From Chondrocystis sp. NIES-4102 (GTDB taxonomy: Bacteria > Cyanobacteriota > Cyanobacteriia > Cyanobacteriales > Xenococcaceae), in contig AP018281.1 in the NCBI GenBank assembly GCA_002368355.1, positions 558,001-622,000 on the forward strand: a stretch of DNA of 64,000 nt, in the 5' to 3' direction. The notes beneath the pieces are model-generated. The model was not told where the DNA came from. It saw nothing but the letters and a program-made list of their open reading frames with translations, and did no database searches. Positions within the stretch are counted from its first letter, which is position 1; every line of letters begins with the position of its first letter. The translations under genes were made by a program, and so were the position numbers. This document shows, piece by piece, positions 28,323 to 35,826 of this stretch.

Positions 28323-28949
28323 TTAAATGTTGCTATCCCAGAGGCTTTTACCGTCGTCTTCTCTAAAACGATAAAACAACCCTTCGTCTTTAAATGGATG
28401 TTCGTCTAAAACGTGCATAATTAGACCTTTTTCTAACATTTTTTGACCTAATTTTATGGCATCTGGGCGAGAAACTTTAACTCGTTGGACTATCCAATCC
28501 ACTGCTTCATTGCCTAAAAAACAACGTTGATAAAGTTTTAGTTTTTGACGACGAGTTTTTACTTCTACTCCCTTTGGCGATCGCATTTCTAAGGCTAATT
28601 GTCGGGTACTAATCCGATTAGTATTACTATTGGTTGGATTGCTTACTACATCTGGCTCATTGTCAGGCTGGGAAGTGATGCTAGCATCTTCTGGGGTGTA
28701 CTTTTTATTGTGCATCCAAATACCAACACTGCTAGTCTCTTTGACTAATAAAGTGGCAATTTGCGATCGCTCTTTATGGTCTAAATATTCTTCTCGGCAT
28801 TCTTTAATTGCTGCTTCTAATTCTTCTTTGGGAAAGGCTTTAGCTTTTAAGAAAACATAGCCATTATAAATTAGTCCTGAGATCAGTTTGTCCTTTTCTT
28901 TATCCTTAACTTTACAGTACTGTACTTGGGTATGATCTAAGAAGAGCAT
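28323..28949 (-). CDS. DEP-domain protein
   Basis: This 208-residue soluble protein has two parts. Residues about 1-85 are a domain I do not recognise, rich in Lys/Glu ('FPKEELEAAIKECREEYLDH'). Residues about 120-205 form a DEP domain, recognised from 'RRQKLKLYQRCFLGNEAVDW' and 'ALKLGQ'-type helix 'DAIKLGQKMLEKGLIMHV' followed by 'FKDEGLFYRF'. DEP domains bind membranes or signalling partners. Its 3' end is 13 bp from the convergent thrS end. Confidence 0.85.
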   Translation of the reverse strand: MLFLDHTQVQYCKVKDKEKDKLISGLIYNGYVFLKAKAFPKEELEAAIKECREEYLDHKERSQIATLLVKETSSVGIWMHNKKYTPEDASITSQPDNEPDVVSNPTNSNTNRISTRQLALEMRSPKGVEVKTRRQKLKLYQRCFLGNEAVDWIVQRVKVSRPDAIKLGQKMLEKGLIMHVLDEHPFKDEGLFYRFREDDGKSLWDSNI

Positions 28950-29044
28950 TGATAAATTTCTCCTCGCCGTTTCTTATAATTTATTACTAAAATACTTAGC
29001 CATACTGTTATAACTTAAATTATTGGTATCTCAAATCGTGGTAA

Positions 29045-31120
29045 TCATTGAAGAATATTTTTTTCAACAATGGTAAGCTCAGTATATTCAAAATGGTTAT
29101 CGCTTGCTTTAACTAATGGGTAATATTGTTGGTTAATAGTTATCCCGTCTGCCTCACAATTATTTTTAGGGGAATAATAAGTTAACACATATTCTTGACC
29201 TATTCTTTGTCTGGTTTCTTGTTCTACCTCCCCCTGCCATTGAGTTTTAGTCACTAAAATTATTAGTTGATTAGCTAATTTGGGAATAGCTTTAGCTACT
29301 TGTCGGCGATATATTTGATCTAAACTACCAAAGGCAGAATCCATAACAATAGGAAAGGTGCTACTATCATAACCTACCAAAGTATTACGCCGACTCCACT
29401 GTCTAACACGGTCGATAATACCTCCAATAAAGGATAAACTAAGGATTTGATTTTCTCCTGTAGAAGCAGCAACAGGTACTTCAATTCCCGAAGTATTTTC
29501 TACTAAAGTAAGTTCATAATTAGCACTGAGTTTAGGTATATAGGGGGTAAAAGAAATAAAGCTGAATATTTCCTGAACTTTTTGTTGTAAAGCTAGGCAA
29601 AATTGCTGTTCTAAACGGCTTCTTACCTCTTCTAATCTAATAATTGATTCTTGAGTTAGATTGATACGTTTTTGAGCTAGTTTTTGCTTTTTTTCGGTAA
29701 TTCTATGTTTAGATATTTTAGTGGTTATTTTGGTTAACTGTGCTAAATTATCATTTTGTTGTTGTTGATTTTCACCTTGTTCTAAAATTAGGTTTTTAAG
29801 TTGTTCTTCAATTAGTTCTATTTTTTGTTGTAGTTGTTGAATGTTTTGATTTGGGTAACTTTTAAGTTGTTTATTTGTCCTTGCTATTTCTGTTTCTAGA
29901 TGGTTAAGTTGTAAATATAGATGATTGATTTGGCTTTGCTGTGAGTCTAATTCTTGCCAGAAATCGGCTATTTGCGAGTCTATTGTACTCATTTGAGTTT
30001 CTAGACGTATTGCTCCCTCTTCAATGTTTCTAATTTCAACTTTTTCCAGCCAAGCCTTAACATTATTGTATGCTTCTGTATCGGGTTCTAAAGTTGTACC
30101 GCAAAGACAAGATTGTTGATCAAGTAAGTGTTGAATAAATTCTTGTTTTAAACCAGTGGATATTTGACCGCGATCGCGCAATTGTTTTAATAAGTTTATA
30201 AAATTCTGATTAATAGTAGGTAAAAATATTAGATAAGCAGCTTGAGATAATTTTTGCTTAAGGTTTTTTTTGCTTTGAACTATTGCTTGTTTTACCTGGT
30301 TTTGCTGTTGTAATAATTTGGTTTTTAATTCCTGTATTTGAGCAGCACCACTAATTTTTAATAATTGCTGTGATAAATTAGATTTTTGTAATTCTAATTG
30401 TTCTATTTGAATAGTAATCGTTTGGAGTCGAGTTAGCAGACTATCTTTAACTTGTTCTAATTTTATTTCTTCACTAATTAAATGTTTAGTTTGAGTATCT
30501 CCTAAATCATATAATTCTTCCTGTAAAGTTTTTTTGGCTTTTTTGAGATGTTCTATCCCACGATCTAAAACTTTTACTCCTAATAATTCTTTCGTATCCT
30601 CGGCTAAATTGGCTTCCTGATTATGACGAAAAAAACCGTCAATTCTTTCCCCATCAAAGAAAAAATATTGATGTAAACTACTTGGTAAAATTCTTTCTAT
30701 AATATCTTCAGGTGCTTCTAAAGTCGGATACCAACGTCCATCTTCCCCAGCTACCAACATAAATAGTTTTGTGGGTGTATACTCTATCTGTTGTTGAAGA
30801 TTCTTATGAGCATAACATTTACGTTTTAATTGGTATAGTTTACGATCCTGTTCAAACTGCAATTCTACCCAACATTCTACTGCTTGTTCTATTTTGGCAA
30901 CTGCGATCGCTCTTTGATTAATTAAAAGTTGTGGATTAGCAAACGCTGCTGTAAATTTTTCATATAACACCCAAGTAAAAGCATTTAGAATTGTAGTCTT
31001 ACCTGCACCATTATTACCATATATAACTGTTGTGTTTTGTTCTCCACTAGCAAATTTGATCAATGGTGTTTGACTATAAAACTGTCTAAAGTTGCATAAC
31101 TGTAGTGAGTTGAGTTTCAT
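29045..31120 (-). CDS. SMC/RecN-like AAA ATPase, DndD-like
   Basis: This 691-residue P-loop ATPase has long coiled coils. Walker A is 'GNNGAGKTT' at 35-43, following 'LNSLQLCNFRQF'. 'FFFDGERIDGF' near 155-165 is a DndD-family hallmark. Coiled-coil arms (about 190-300 and 380-510) flank a CxC turn 'SCLCGTTL' resembling the zinc hook of Rad50-type proteins. The ABC signature 'STGENQILSLSFIGG' and the Walker B/D-loop 'PIVMDSAFGSLD' are near the end. None of the other dnd genes is nearby, so phosphorothioation is not supported. It overlaps the upstream small gene by 4 bp (ATGA). A role in DNA end handling or defence is inference. Confidence 0.85.
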   Translation of the reverse strand: MKLNSLQLCNFRQFYSQTPLIKFASGEQNTTVIYGNNGAGKTTILNAFTWVLYEKFTAAFANPQLLINQRAIAVAKIEQAVECWVELQFEQDRKLYQLKRKCYAHKNLQQQIEYTPTKLFMLVAGEDGRWYPTLEAPEDIIERILPSSLHQYFFFDGERIDGFFRHNQEANLAEDTKELLGVKVLDRGIEHLKKAKKTLQEELYDLGDTQTKHLISEEIKLEQVKDSLLTRLQTITIQIEQLELQKSNLSQQLLKISGAAQIQELKTKLLQQQNQVKQAIVQSKKNLKQKLSQAAYLIFLPTINQNFINLLKQLRDRGQISTGLKQEFIQHLLDQQSCLCGTTLEPDTEAYNNVKAWLEKVEIRNIEEGAIRLETQMSTIDSQIADFWQELDSQQSQINHLYLQLNHLETEIARTNKQLKSYPNQNIQQLQQKIELIEEQLKNLILEQGENQQQQNDNLAQLTKITTKISKHRITEKKQKLAQKRINLTQESIIRLEEVRSRLEQQFCLALQQKVQEIFSFISFTPYIPKLSANYELTLVENTSGIEVPVAASTGENQILSLSFIGGIIDRVRQWSRRNTLVGYDSSTFPIVMDSAFGSLDQIYRRQVAKAIPKLANQLIILVTKTQWQGEVEQETRQRIGQEYVLTYYSPKNNCEADGITINQQYYPLVKASDNHFEYTELTIVEKNILQ

Positions 31121-31308
31121 TGCACAACTTTTTTGATAATATTCAAGATATCTTCATTAATATTTCTTGGTGTTTTTAAATATAGTTTATCTTTTTCTAA
31201 CTGTAAAACTTGTTGGATAATTTGTTTAACAGGTTCAGAAGCATTAGTTATAGGTTCTTGAATGGAATTTAAATCATAATCTATGTTGTTATTTGAGCTA
31301 TTATCCAT
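31117..31308 (-). CDS. Small acidic protein coupled to the SMC-like ATPase
   Basis: This 63-residue protein lies directly upstream of the ATPase gene; its stop overlaps the next start by 4 bp, a sign of translational coupling. It is polar and Asn-rich at the N-terminus ('MDNSSNNNIDYDLNSIQEP'), then shows one amphipathic helical stretch ('VKQIIQQVLQLEKDKLY') and a C-terminal 'NINEDILNIIKKVVQ'. I do not recognise a family. The arrangement suggests an obligate partner or subunit of the ATPase, by inference only. Confidence 0.65.
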   Translation of the reverse strand: MDNSSNNNIDYDLNSIQEPITNASEPVKQIIQQVLQLEKDKLYLKTPRNINEDILNIIKKVVQ

Positions 31309-31624
31309 ACTGGTTATCGACTATGAGTAATAGTGCTATTTTAATTTAATCTATGGCAACAATAGTAATTAAACCCTGATCAAGATTACTAAAACCTACA
31401 TATACAAGCTTTTCTAAAAGATTGGTTTAGGACAATTTAACTGATTATCGGGGGTTTAGGTAGTAGGTAGTAGCAGAGGAGATAAAAGCTAACAATTAAA
31501 AAATGCCATCACATTATCTCGTAGTGCTATTTTAAAAAACTGCATAAAAAAATAGACTCAACATAACTAATAAATGTAAGCAAAACCTACTTAATTTAAG
31601 TTATATAAAACGAGGTCTAGAACA
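31309..31624. other. Divergent spacer before the curlin-like gene
   Basis: This AT-rich spacer lies between the leftward ATPase pair and the rightward secreted-protein gene. It holds a short 'taggtagtaggtag' repeat remnant (31454-31470) and a GAGG ribosome-binding site at 31611. Both promoters must be here; I see no clear operator. Confidence 0.5.
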
Positions 31625-31984
31625 ATGAAAAAATCTACTTTTGGTATTTTAGCAACTTTAACCCTAACTTTCGTTCCCGTTGCAGCTTTTGCTCAAGATA
31701 CACAAACCAATATTCAAAATAATACTAACTCTGCATCTGCGGTTGGTGATGCTAACCTAATTTTACAAAATGCGACTCAAAATAGTAATCAAGCTCAACT
31801 AGGTATTAACGGTTATCTTAACCCAACTAATCAATTATCAGTCCAAGGTAACACCAATGCTGGTGCTGCTATCGGTGGTGGTAACATCGTTAATCAAAAC
31901 GCTGCCCAAAACAACAATCAAACCCAGATTGATGCAAGTCAATATATCCCTGCAATTGATAGCTATAGCAATCTTGGTTACTAG
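31625..31984 (+). CDS. Secreted Asn/Gln-rich repeat protein, curlin-like
   Basis: This 119-residue exported protein has a textbook Sec signal peptide ('MKKSTFGILATLTLTFVPVA' then AFA, cleavage after about residue 23). The mature part is Asn/Gln/Ala/Gly-rich and carries two imperfect direct repeats of about 33 residues: 'IQNNTNSASAVGDANLILQN' continuing ATQNSNQAQLGI, and 'VQGNTNAGAAIGGGNIVNQN' continuing AAQNNNQTQIDA. The spacing of Gln, Asn and Gly recalls curlin (CsgA/CsgB) strand-turn-strand units. No csgEFG homologues are visible. A surface amyloid-like or matrix role is inference. A perfect terminator follows. Confidence 0.75.
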   Translation: MKKSTFGILATLTLTFVPVAAFAQDTQTNIQNNTNSASAVGDANLILQNATQNSNQAQLGINGYLNPTNQLSVQGNTNAGAAIGGGNIVNQNAAQNNNQTQIDASQYIPAIDSYSNLGY

Positions 31985-32032
31985 TTTCAAGCAGTATAAC
32001 TTTAGTTTTTTTATACGATAAACAACGATTGG

Positions 32033-32063
32033 GAGGAAATACATCTATTTCCTCTTTTTTTTT
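32033..32063 (+). terminator. Intrinsic terminator of the curlin-like gene
   Basis: GAGGAAAT (32033-32040) pairs perfectly with ATTTCCTC (32047-32054) across a 6-nt loop, followed by nine T residues. The T-run overlaps the stop codon of the convergent gene. Confidence 0.9.
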
Positions 32064-32475
32064 ATTTAGATAATAAACGAGCTTTAATTTTATCTAACTG
32101 TGTATAATTATTAATCGGTAAGCGTGGTTGCGGTAATTCATTATTCGGCCAATTGGGTAGATCACTACAAACACAATCTAAAGGTTGATTTCCAAGATCA
32201 ACTATTGGTACAGGCATTTCACATCTTGCACACTTGTCTATATTCCAAGCAGGAGAAAGTAATTGTTCAATTGTAGTTACACTACCTTCAAGATAGCAGT
32301 CCTTGCCACCTACGCTGATAATTTTTTGCCAGCATTCCTCAAACTGGTCTGAAAAGCGATGACCTACGATAATTGGTTGTGGTAGTATTGTTTCTGTGCC
32401 GTTGTGCAAGACCAACTTTTTACCCAACTGAAACCAGTGTGCTAGATAACTTCTAACTTGTGTTTCTGATGCCAT
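32062..32475 (-). CDS. Conserved hypothetical protein with a CxxC/CxC zinc-ribbon-like site
   Basis: This protein has 137 residues from the ATG at 32475, chosen because GGAGAG lies a few bases upstream and because 'MASETQVRSYLAHWFQLGKK' looks like a natural start; the frame is open twelve codons further. A soluble N-terminal domain (about 1-85) is followed by a cysteine cluster 'CARCEMPVP' and 'CVCSDLPNW', which could bind zinc or iron. I do not recognise a named family, though it looks like a conserved cyanobacterial protein. Its stop lies within the T-run of the convergent terminator. Confidence 0.7.
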   Translation of the reverse strand: MASETQVRSYLAHWFQLGKKLVLHNGTETILPQPIIVGHRFSDQFEECWQKIISVGGKDCYLEGSVTTIEQLLSPAWNIDKCARCEMPVPIVDLGNQPLDCVCSDLPNWPNNELPQPRLPINNYTQLDKIKARLLSK

Positions 32476-32686
32476 ATTTACTCTCCATGATTGCTGAATG
32501 CTTAATTTCAATTGAGGGAACGTAAATTATCAGTGCAAAGATATTTATCTTTTCTAATAAGATCGTTAATTTTATTGATTTAAATAAATAATACTGAACT
32601 AATAAGAGATAAAAAATTAGTAATACATTTATATCTTCTTATTTTAGATAGTAGTGGGTCGTGAAGAAAAAAACAGGATTTATAAG

Positions 32687-33253
32687 CTAAATTTCATAAT
32701 TACTTAATGGTTCACCCAATTGACTGAGGTTGAGGACATGACCCCCTGCTACCAAATAAGTTATATTGGCAATGTTAGCAATCCGTCGTGATAAATTTCC
32801 TAAGCGATCGCGGAATAATCTTGCTGATGGATAAATAGGCACAATTCCCCATCCCGTCTCTTCCCCTACAATAATAATTTCTGCTTTAGTATGATGTAAA
32901 CTATCTATCAGGCGATCGCACTTTTCTCCCCACTCCCTCTCGTCTAGTTCTATAAAATTGGCTACCCAAGTACCAAGGGAATCTATTAATAAGCATTGAG
33001 TCGATAAAGCCTCAGTAATATATATTGGTAATTCGGTGGATATTTCTAAAGATTGCCAGTTTGAGGGTCTTCTTTGTTGATGTTTATTAATCTTTAAAGA
33101 CCATTCTCGATCCTCAACATTAATTTTAGCAGTGGCAAGATAGATGACTGTTTGATCTGTTTTAGCAGCTAATACTTCTGCAAATTCACTTTTCCCTGAA
33201 GCTGACGCACCAGTAACCAAAATTATTTTTGATGATTTATTGATATTTAACAT
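32687..33253 (-). CDS. cobU: Adenosylcobinamide kinase / adenosylcobinamide-phosphate guanylyltransferase
   Basis: CobU (CobP) phosphorylates adenosylcobinamide and then transfers GMP to it, a late step in building the nucleotide loop of cobalamin. The 188 residues carry the P-loop 'VTGASASGKSEFAE' (14-27), 'VIYLATAKINVEDREWSLKI' with the conserved ATA and downstream 'HQQRRPSNWQSLEI' (catalytic His region), and 'VGEETGWGIVPIYPSARLFR'. It is not linked to other cob genes; cbiB lies at 56.4 kb. No cobalamin riboswitch is visible upstream. Confidence 0.94.
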   Translation of the reverse strand: MLNINKSSKIILVTGASASGKSEFAEVLAAKTDQTVIYLATAKINVEDREWSLKINKHQQRRPSNWQSLEISTELPIYITEALSTQCLLIDSLGTWVANFIELDEREWGEKCDRLIDSLHHTKAEIIIVGEETGWGIVPIYPSARLFRDRLGNLSRRIANIANITYLVAGGHVLNLSQLGEPLSNYEI

Positions 33254-33630
33254 TTATCAAGTTGATAATTAATTTTGTCCAATGCTTCATTATTTAAATA
33301 TTTAACAGCATAAGTAAGGGAATTACATTTTAAAATCTCTAAAATCTAGATTTTTAGTTGGCTATTACAGTAAAATTGCTATTTCAAATAACTTTCAACT
33401 ATAATTTATCAGAAATTTAAGCTACTAACTTATCCCCAATTTCATCAAGAATTTGTAACGTCCGACTAAATAACTTAAAATAAATTGTATGACATTATTA
33501 AAAAAAAAATAATTATTAGAGAAAAATTGTGACAATAGAGAGAATTAACGGTATATTTCTTATAATGTCAAATAAGACTAAATAATTTAATTTTAAATTT
33601 GGCAAAAATTGGAGGAAAATTTAAAGTAAT
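33254..33630. other. Divergent AT-rich spacer, cobU / cyAbrB
   Basis: This 377-bp AT-rich spacer carries the promoters of cobU (left) and the AbrB-like gene (right). The latter has a strong GGAGGA at 33611, 14 bp before its ATG. No hidden gene or repeat is seen. Confidence 0.5.
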
Positions 33631-34023
33631 ATGACTGAAACGGCTACAGCCCCACTAACAGGAAAAGCTCTTCTTCAAAAAGTAAAAGAGCTATCCCATT
33701 TACCAAGACGTGAAACAGCAAAAAAATGTGGATATTATACCACTACTAAAGATAAACAAACGCGCGTAAACTTAACTGATTTTTATGATGCAGTACTTGC
33801 TGCTAAGGGAGTTCCTCTAGATCCAGAAGGAGCAAAAGATGGGCGTGGACGTGAACCTACTTATCGAGTAAGTGTTCATAAAAACGGTCAAATTGTTATC
33901 GGCTCTACCTACACTCAAGCTATGGGATTGAAAGAGGGAGATAAATTTGAAATCAAATTAGGATATAAACATATTCACCTCAAACAGATTGATGGTGAAG
34001 AAAACGGTGCAGCAGAAAATTAA
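33631..34023 (+). CDS. Cyanobacterial AbrB-like transcription regulator (cyAbrB)
   Basis: This 130-residue DNA-binding regulator is found throughout cyanobacteria. 'PLTGKALLQKVKELSHLPRR' at the N-terminus and the C-terminal AbrB-like swapped-hairpin region ('PTYRVSVHKNGQIVIGSTYT', 'QAMGLKEGDKFEIKLGYKHI') are diagnostic. In cyAbrB the DNA-binding fold is in the C-terminal half, unlike Bacillus AbrB. cyAbrB proteins regulate nitrogen, carbon and redox-responsive genes. I cannot assign paralogue 1 or 2 with certainty. It is probably monocistronic, with a weak inverted repeat at 34052-34078. Confidence 0.93.
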   Translation: MTETATAPLTGKALLQKVKELSHLPRRETAKKCGYYTTTKDKQTRVNLTDFYDAVLAAKGVPLDPEGAKDGRGREPTYRVSVHKNGQIVIGSTYTQAMGLKEGDKFEIKLGYKHIHLKQIDGEENGAAEN

Positions 34024-34100
34024 TTATTTTTTGAATAAACTTTCTGTTAAAATCGCCTTTGTTAACGAGGGCGATATATTCCTAGTTGTAATTAATCAAG

Positions 34101-34691
34101 ATGTTTAATACATCCTGGAGCAAAATATTTACTTTCTTTTGAGTATGGGCAATTATTTGGTTGCCGATCGCATTAGTTGTATTTCGATTCATTGATTGGC
34201 AGCCTAGTAAAGCCTTACTACAATCGCAAAAATTAAGCTTAAAGATTTATCAATTTTTGAGTATTGGTTTTATTCCACATCCTCAGATCTTTGCTGCAAT
34301 AACTCTGGGACTAATTCTTAGTCTCATGAGTTTAATTATGATTTTCTATTTATAATTTACTTTGGCTCTGCTTAATTCAAACAGGCAAAATATCCCCTAG
34401 CTATTGATTGGCAGCCTAGCTGTTCTTGGATTAAGTTTAATATTAAGCCTACTTGAAGAATTTATATTTCGTGGCTATACAATATCTATCCTATTAACTT
34501 CTCATTGTATATGGTTAACTGCTACAATATCTACCCTTATATTTACTCTATTACATTTAATTTGGTCAAGAAAAATTGCCATACCTCCAATATCAGAATC
34601 ATGGTTAATGGGGATGAGCTTGATACTAACAAGACTATACAATAGTAACGGTATTCCTTCAGCAATATAACTTTTTGCTAGTTGGATTTAG
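34101..34691 (+). pseudogene. CPBP-family intramembrane protease gene, inactivated by nonsense mutations
   Basis: One reading frame from the ATG at 34101 keeps CPBP (CAAX protease/bacteriocin-processing) character across about 197 codons but is cut by stops at 34140 (TGA), 34353 (TAA), 34398 (TAG), 34668 (TAA) and 34689 (TAG). Between stops it reads 'VWAIIWLPIALVVFRF', 'LSLLEEFIFRGYTISIL' (the EExxxR active-site motif) and 'SWLMGMSLILTRLYNSNG'. Around the last stops it reads A-I-stop-L-F-A-S-W-I-stop, where the family has AIGLHASWIW-like sequence. There are no frameshifts, so decay by point mutation is recent. Confidence 0.8.
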
Positions 34692-35004
34692 AGTTAAACA
34701 TACATTGATGCCACTCAAATAATAAATTCTAGTAGGTGTAGTAAATGATTAATTCGTATTAATACCCTGTCTTTAAAAGGGATTGCAAAGCTATTGTGTC
34801 TAACTTTGACGCACTCATAGTTATAGCAATACTAGGTAATTAAGGAGTATTTTTTACTTTCTTGGCTTTTCACTGATCACTATTACTTACTCCTACCCCC
34901 TATCACTAATAGCCGATAATCATCCGAATTGTTCTAAACTAATCTTTTATGCTGTATCTCAAGCTATTAACCAGGGGATGGATGCGTTAATAGCTTTGTG
35001 TTAA
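34692..35004. other. Spacer after CPBP relic
   Basis: About 310 bp of spacer. The first 50 bp may still be decayed CPBP sequence ('YIDATQII' in frame). The rest is AT-rich with a 'cactgatcactattacttact' type low-complexity patch near 34873-34905. No gene is seen. Confidence 0.5.
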
Positions 35005-35763
35005 TTATTTTTGGCTACTGACTGCTTTAGTTAATTGGGGTAAAACTATTTGACAAGGATTAGCAACTCCTTTGGATACTTTTCCTTGGGTAATTTTATT
35101 GTAATCACCATGAGTAAGCAATGATTCTCTACCTAATAAACCATAGTAAAGCATATAAAAAGCCATTTTTTTAGTTTCACTAATTACCTGCTCACGAGCA
35201 ACTTGATGTTTCCACCATTGAGGATCTGACATTTCTGGAGATGTTGGCGTAGAATAGGCGGTAATTTCTAAATTATCACCAAATATTTGTTTAAAACTCC
35301 AAATACCTCTTCTAAGATGATAGTAATCGGAAACTAAAATAATTTTTTTAACAGGCTGTTTAACCTCTGGTAGTTTCCTGTTAAATGCCTGAGCTTCATG
35401 ATATGTACTTTCGACTAATTCCCCACAATATAAATTATCTGATGGTATATTATATTTAGCAAAAATATCATGATAGGACTTTAAATCTGCTGGTGTCTCA
35501 TCAATCCCCGCAGCGTAATAAATAGCTCCTACATTACCTTGATTATACAGTTTTATTAAAGTTTCTAAGCGTTGCTCACTACCTGAAAGCAAGACAGACA
35601 TATCACCTTGAGGATTATTTTCTCCCGCAGCTAACCACTTACCATAATTAATAGCTAAAGGCTTCCAGGTAACAAGAGATAAGGCAAATAAGCCCAAAAA
35701 AGAAAAGAGCGATACTCTATATCCTTTGGGCATTTTAGTCAAAAAGTTTTTCATAAAATTCAA
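35005..35763 (-). CDS. DUF218 (YdcF/SanA-like) membrane-anchored protein
   Basis: This 252-residue protein has one N-terminal membrane helix (about 15-34) and a DUF218 domain in which 'AINYGKWLAAGENNPQGDMS' and 'LVSDYYHLRRGIWSFKQIFG' are recognisable; the SDxYHxRR motif is the family signature. The usual first motif (vLGg) is altered to 'VLLSGSEQRLE'. DUF218 members such as ElyC and SanA act in envelope integrity. The local function is unknown. It lies about 60 bp after the FAD-dependent oxidoreductase gene on the same strand, so the two may be co-expressed. Confidence 0.85.
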   Translation of the reverse strand: MNFMKNFLTKMPKGYRVSLFSFLGLFALSLVTWKPLAINYGKWLAAGENNPQGDMSVLLSGSEQRLETLIKLYNQGNVGAIYYAAGIDETPADLKSYHDIFAKYNIPSDNLYCGELVESTYHEAQAFNRKLPEVKQPVKKIILVSDYYHLRRGIWSFKQIFGDNLEITAYSTPTSPEMSDPQWWKHQVAREQVISETKKMAFYMLYYGLLGRESLLTHGDYNKITQGKVSKGVANPCQIVLPQLTKAVSSQK

Positions 35764-35826
35764 TATAAATAGATTTTATCTAATTTAAAGATTTTAGAAT
35801 ATATATAACTTTTTTAGACAAATTAA

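Noticed and set aside
29045-31308. Complete Dnd phosphorothioation system
   Set aside because: Only a DndD-like ATPase is present; no cysteine desulfurase, DndB, DndC or DndE sequence is visible within 20 kb on either side.
33254-33630. Cobalamin riboswitch upstream of cobU
   Set aside because: No B12-box-like sequence or multi-helix structure could be seen in the AT-rich spacer.
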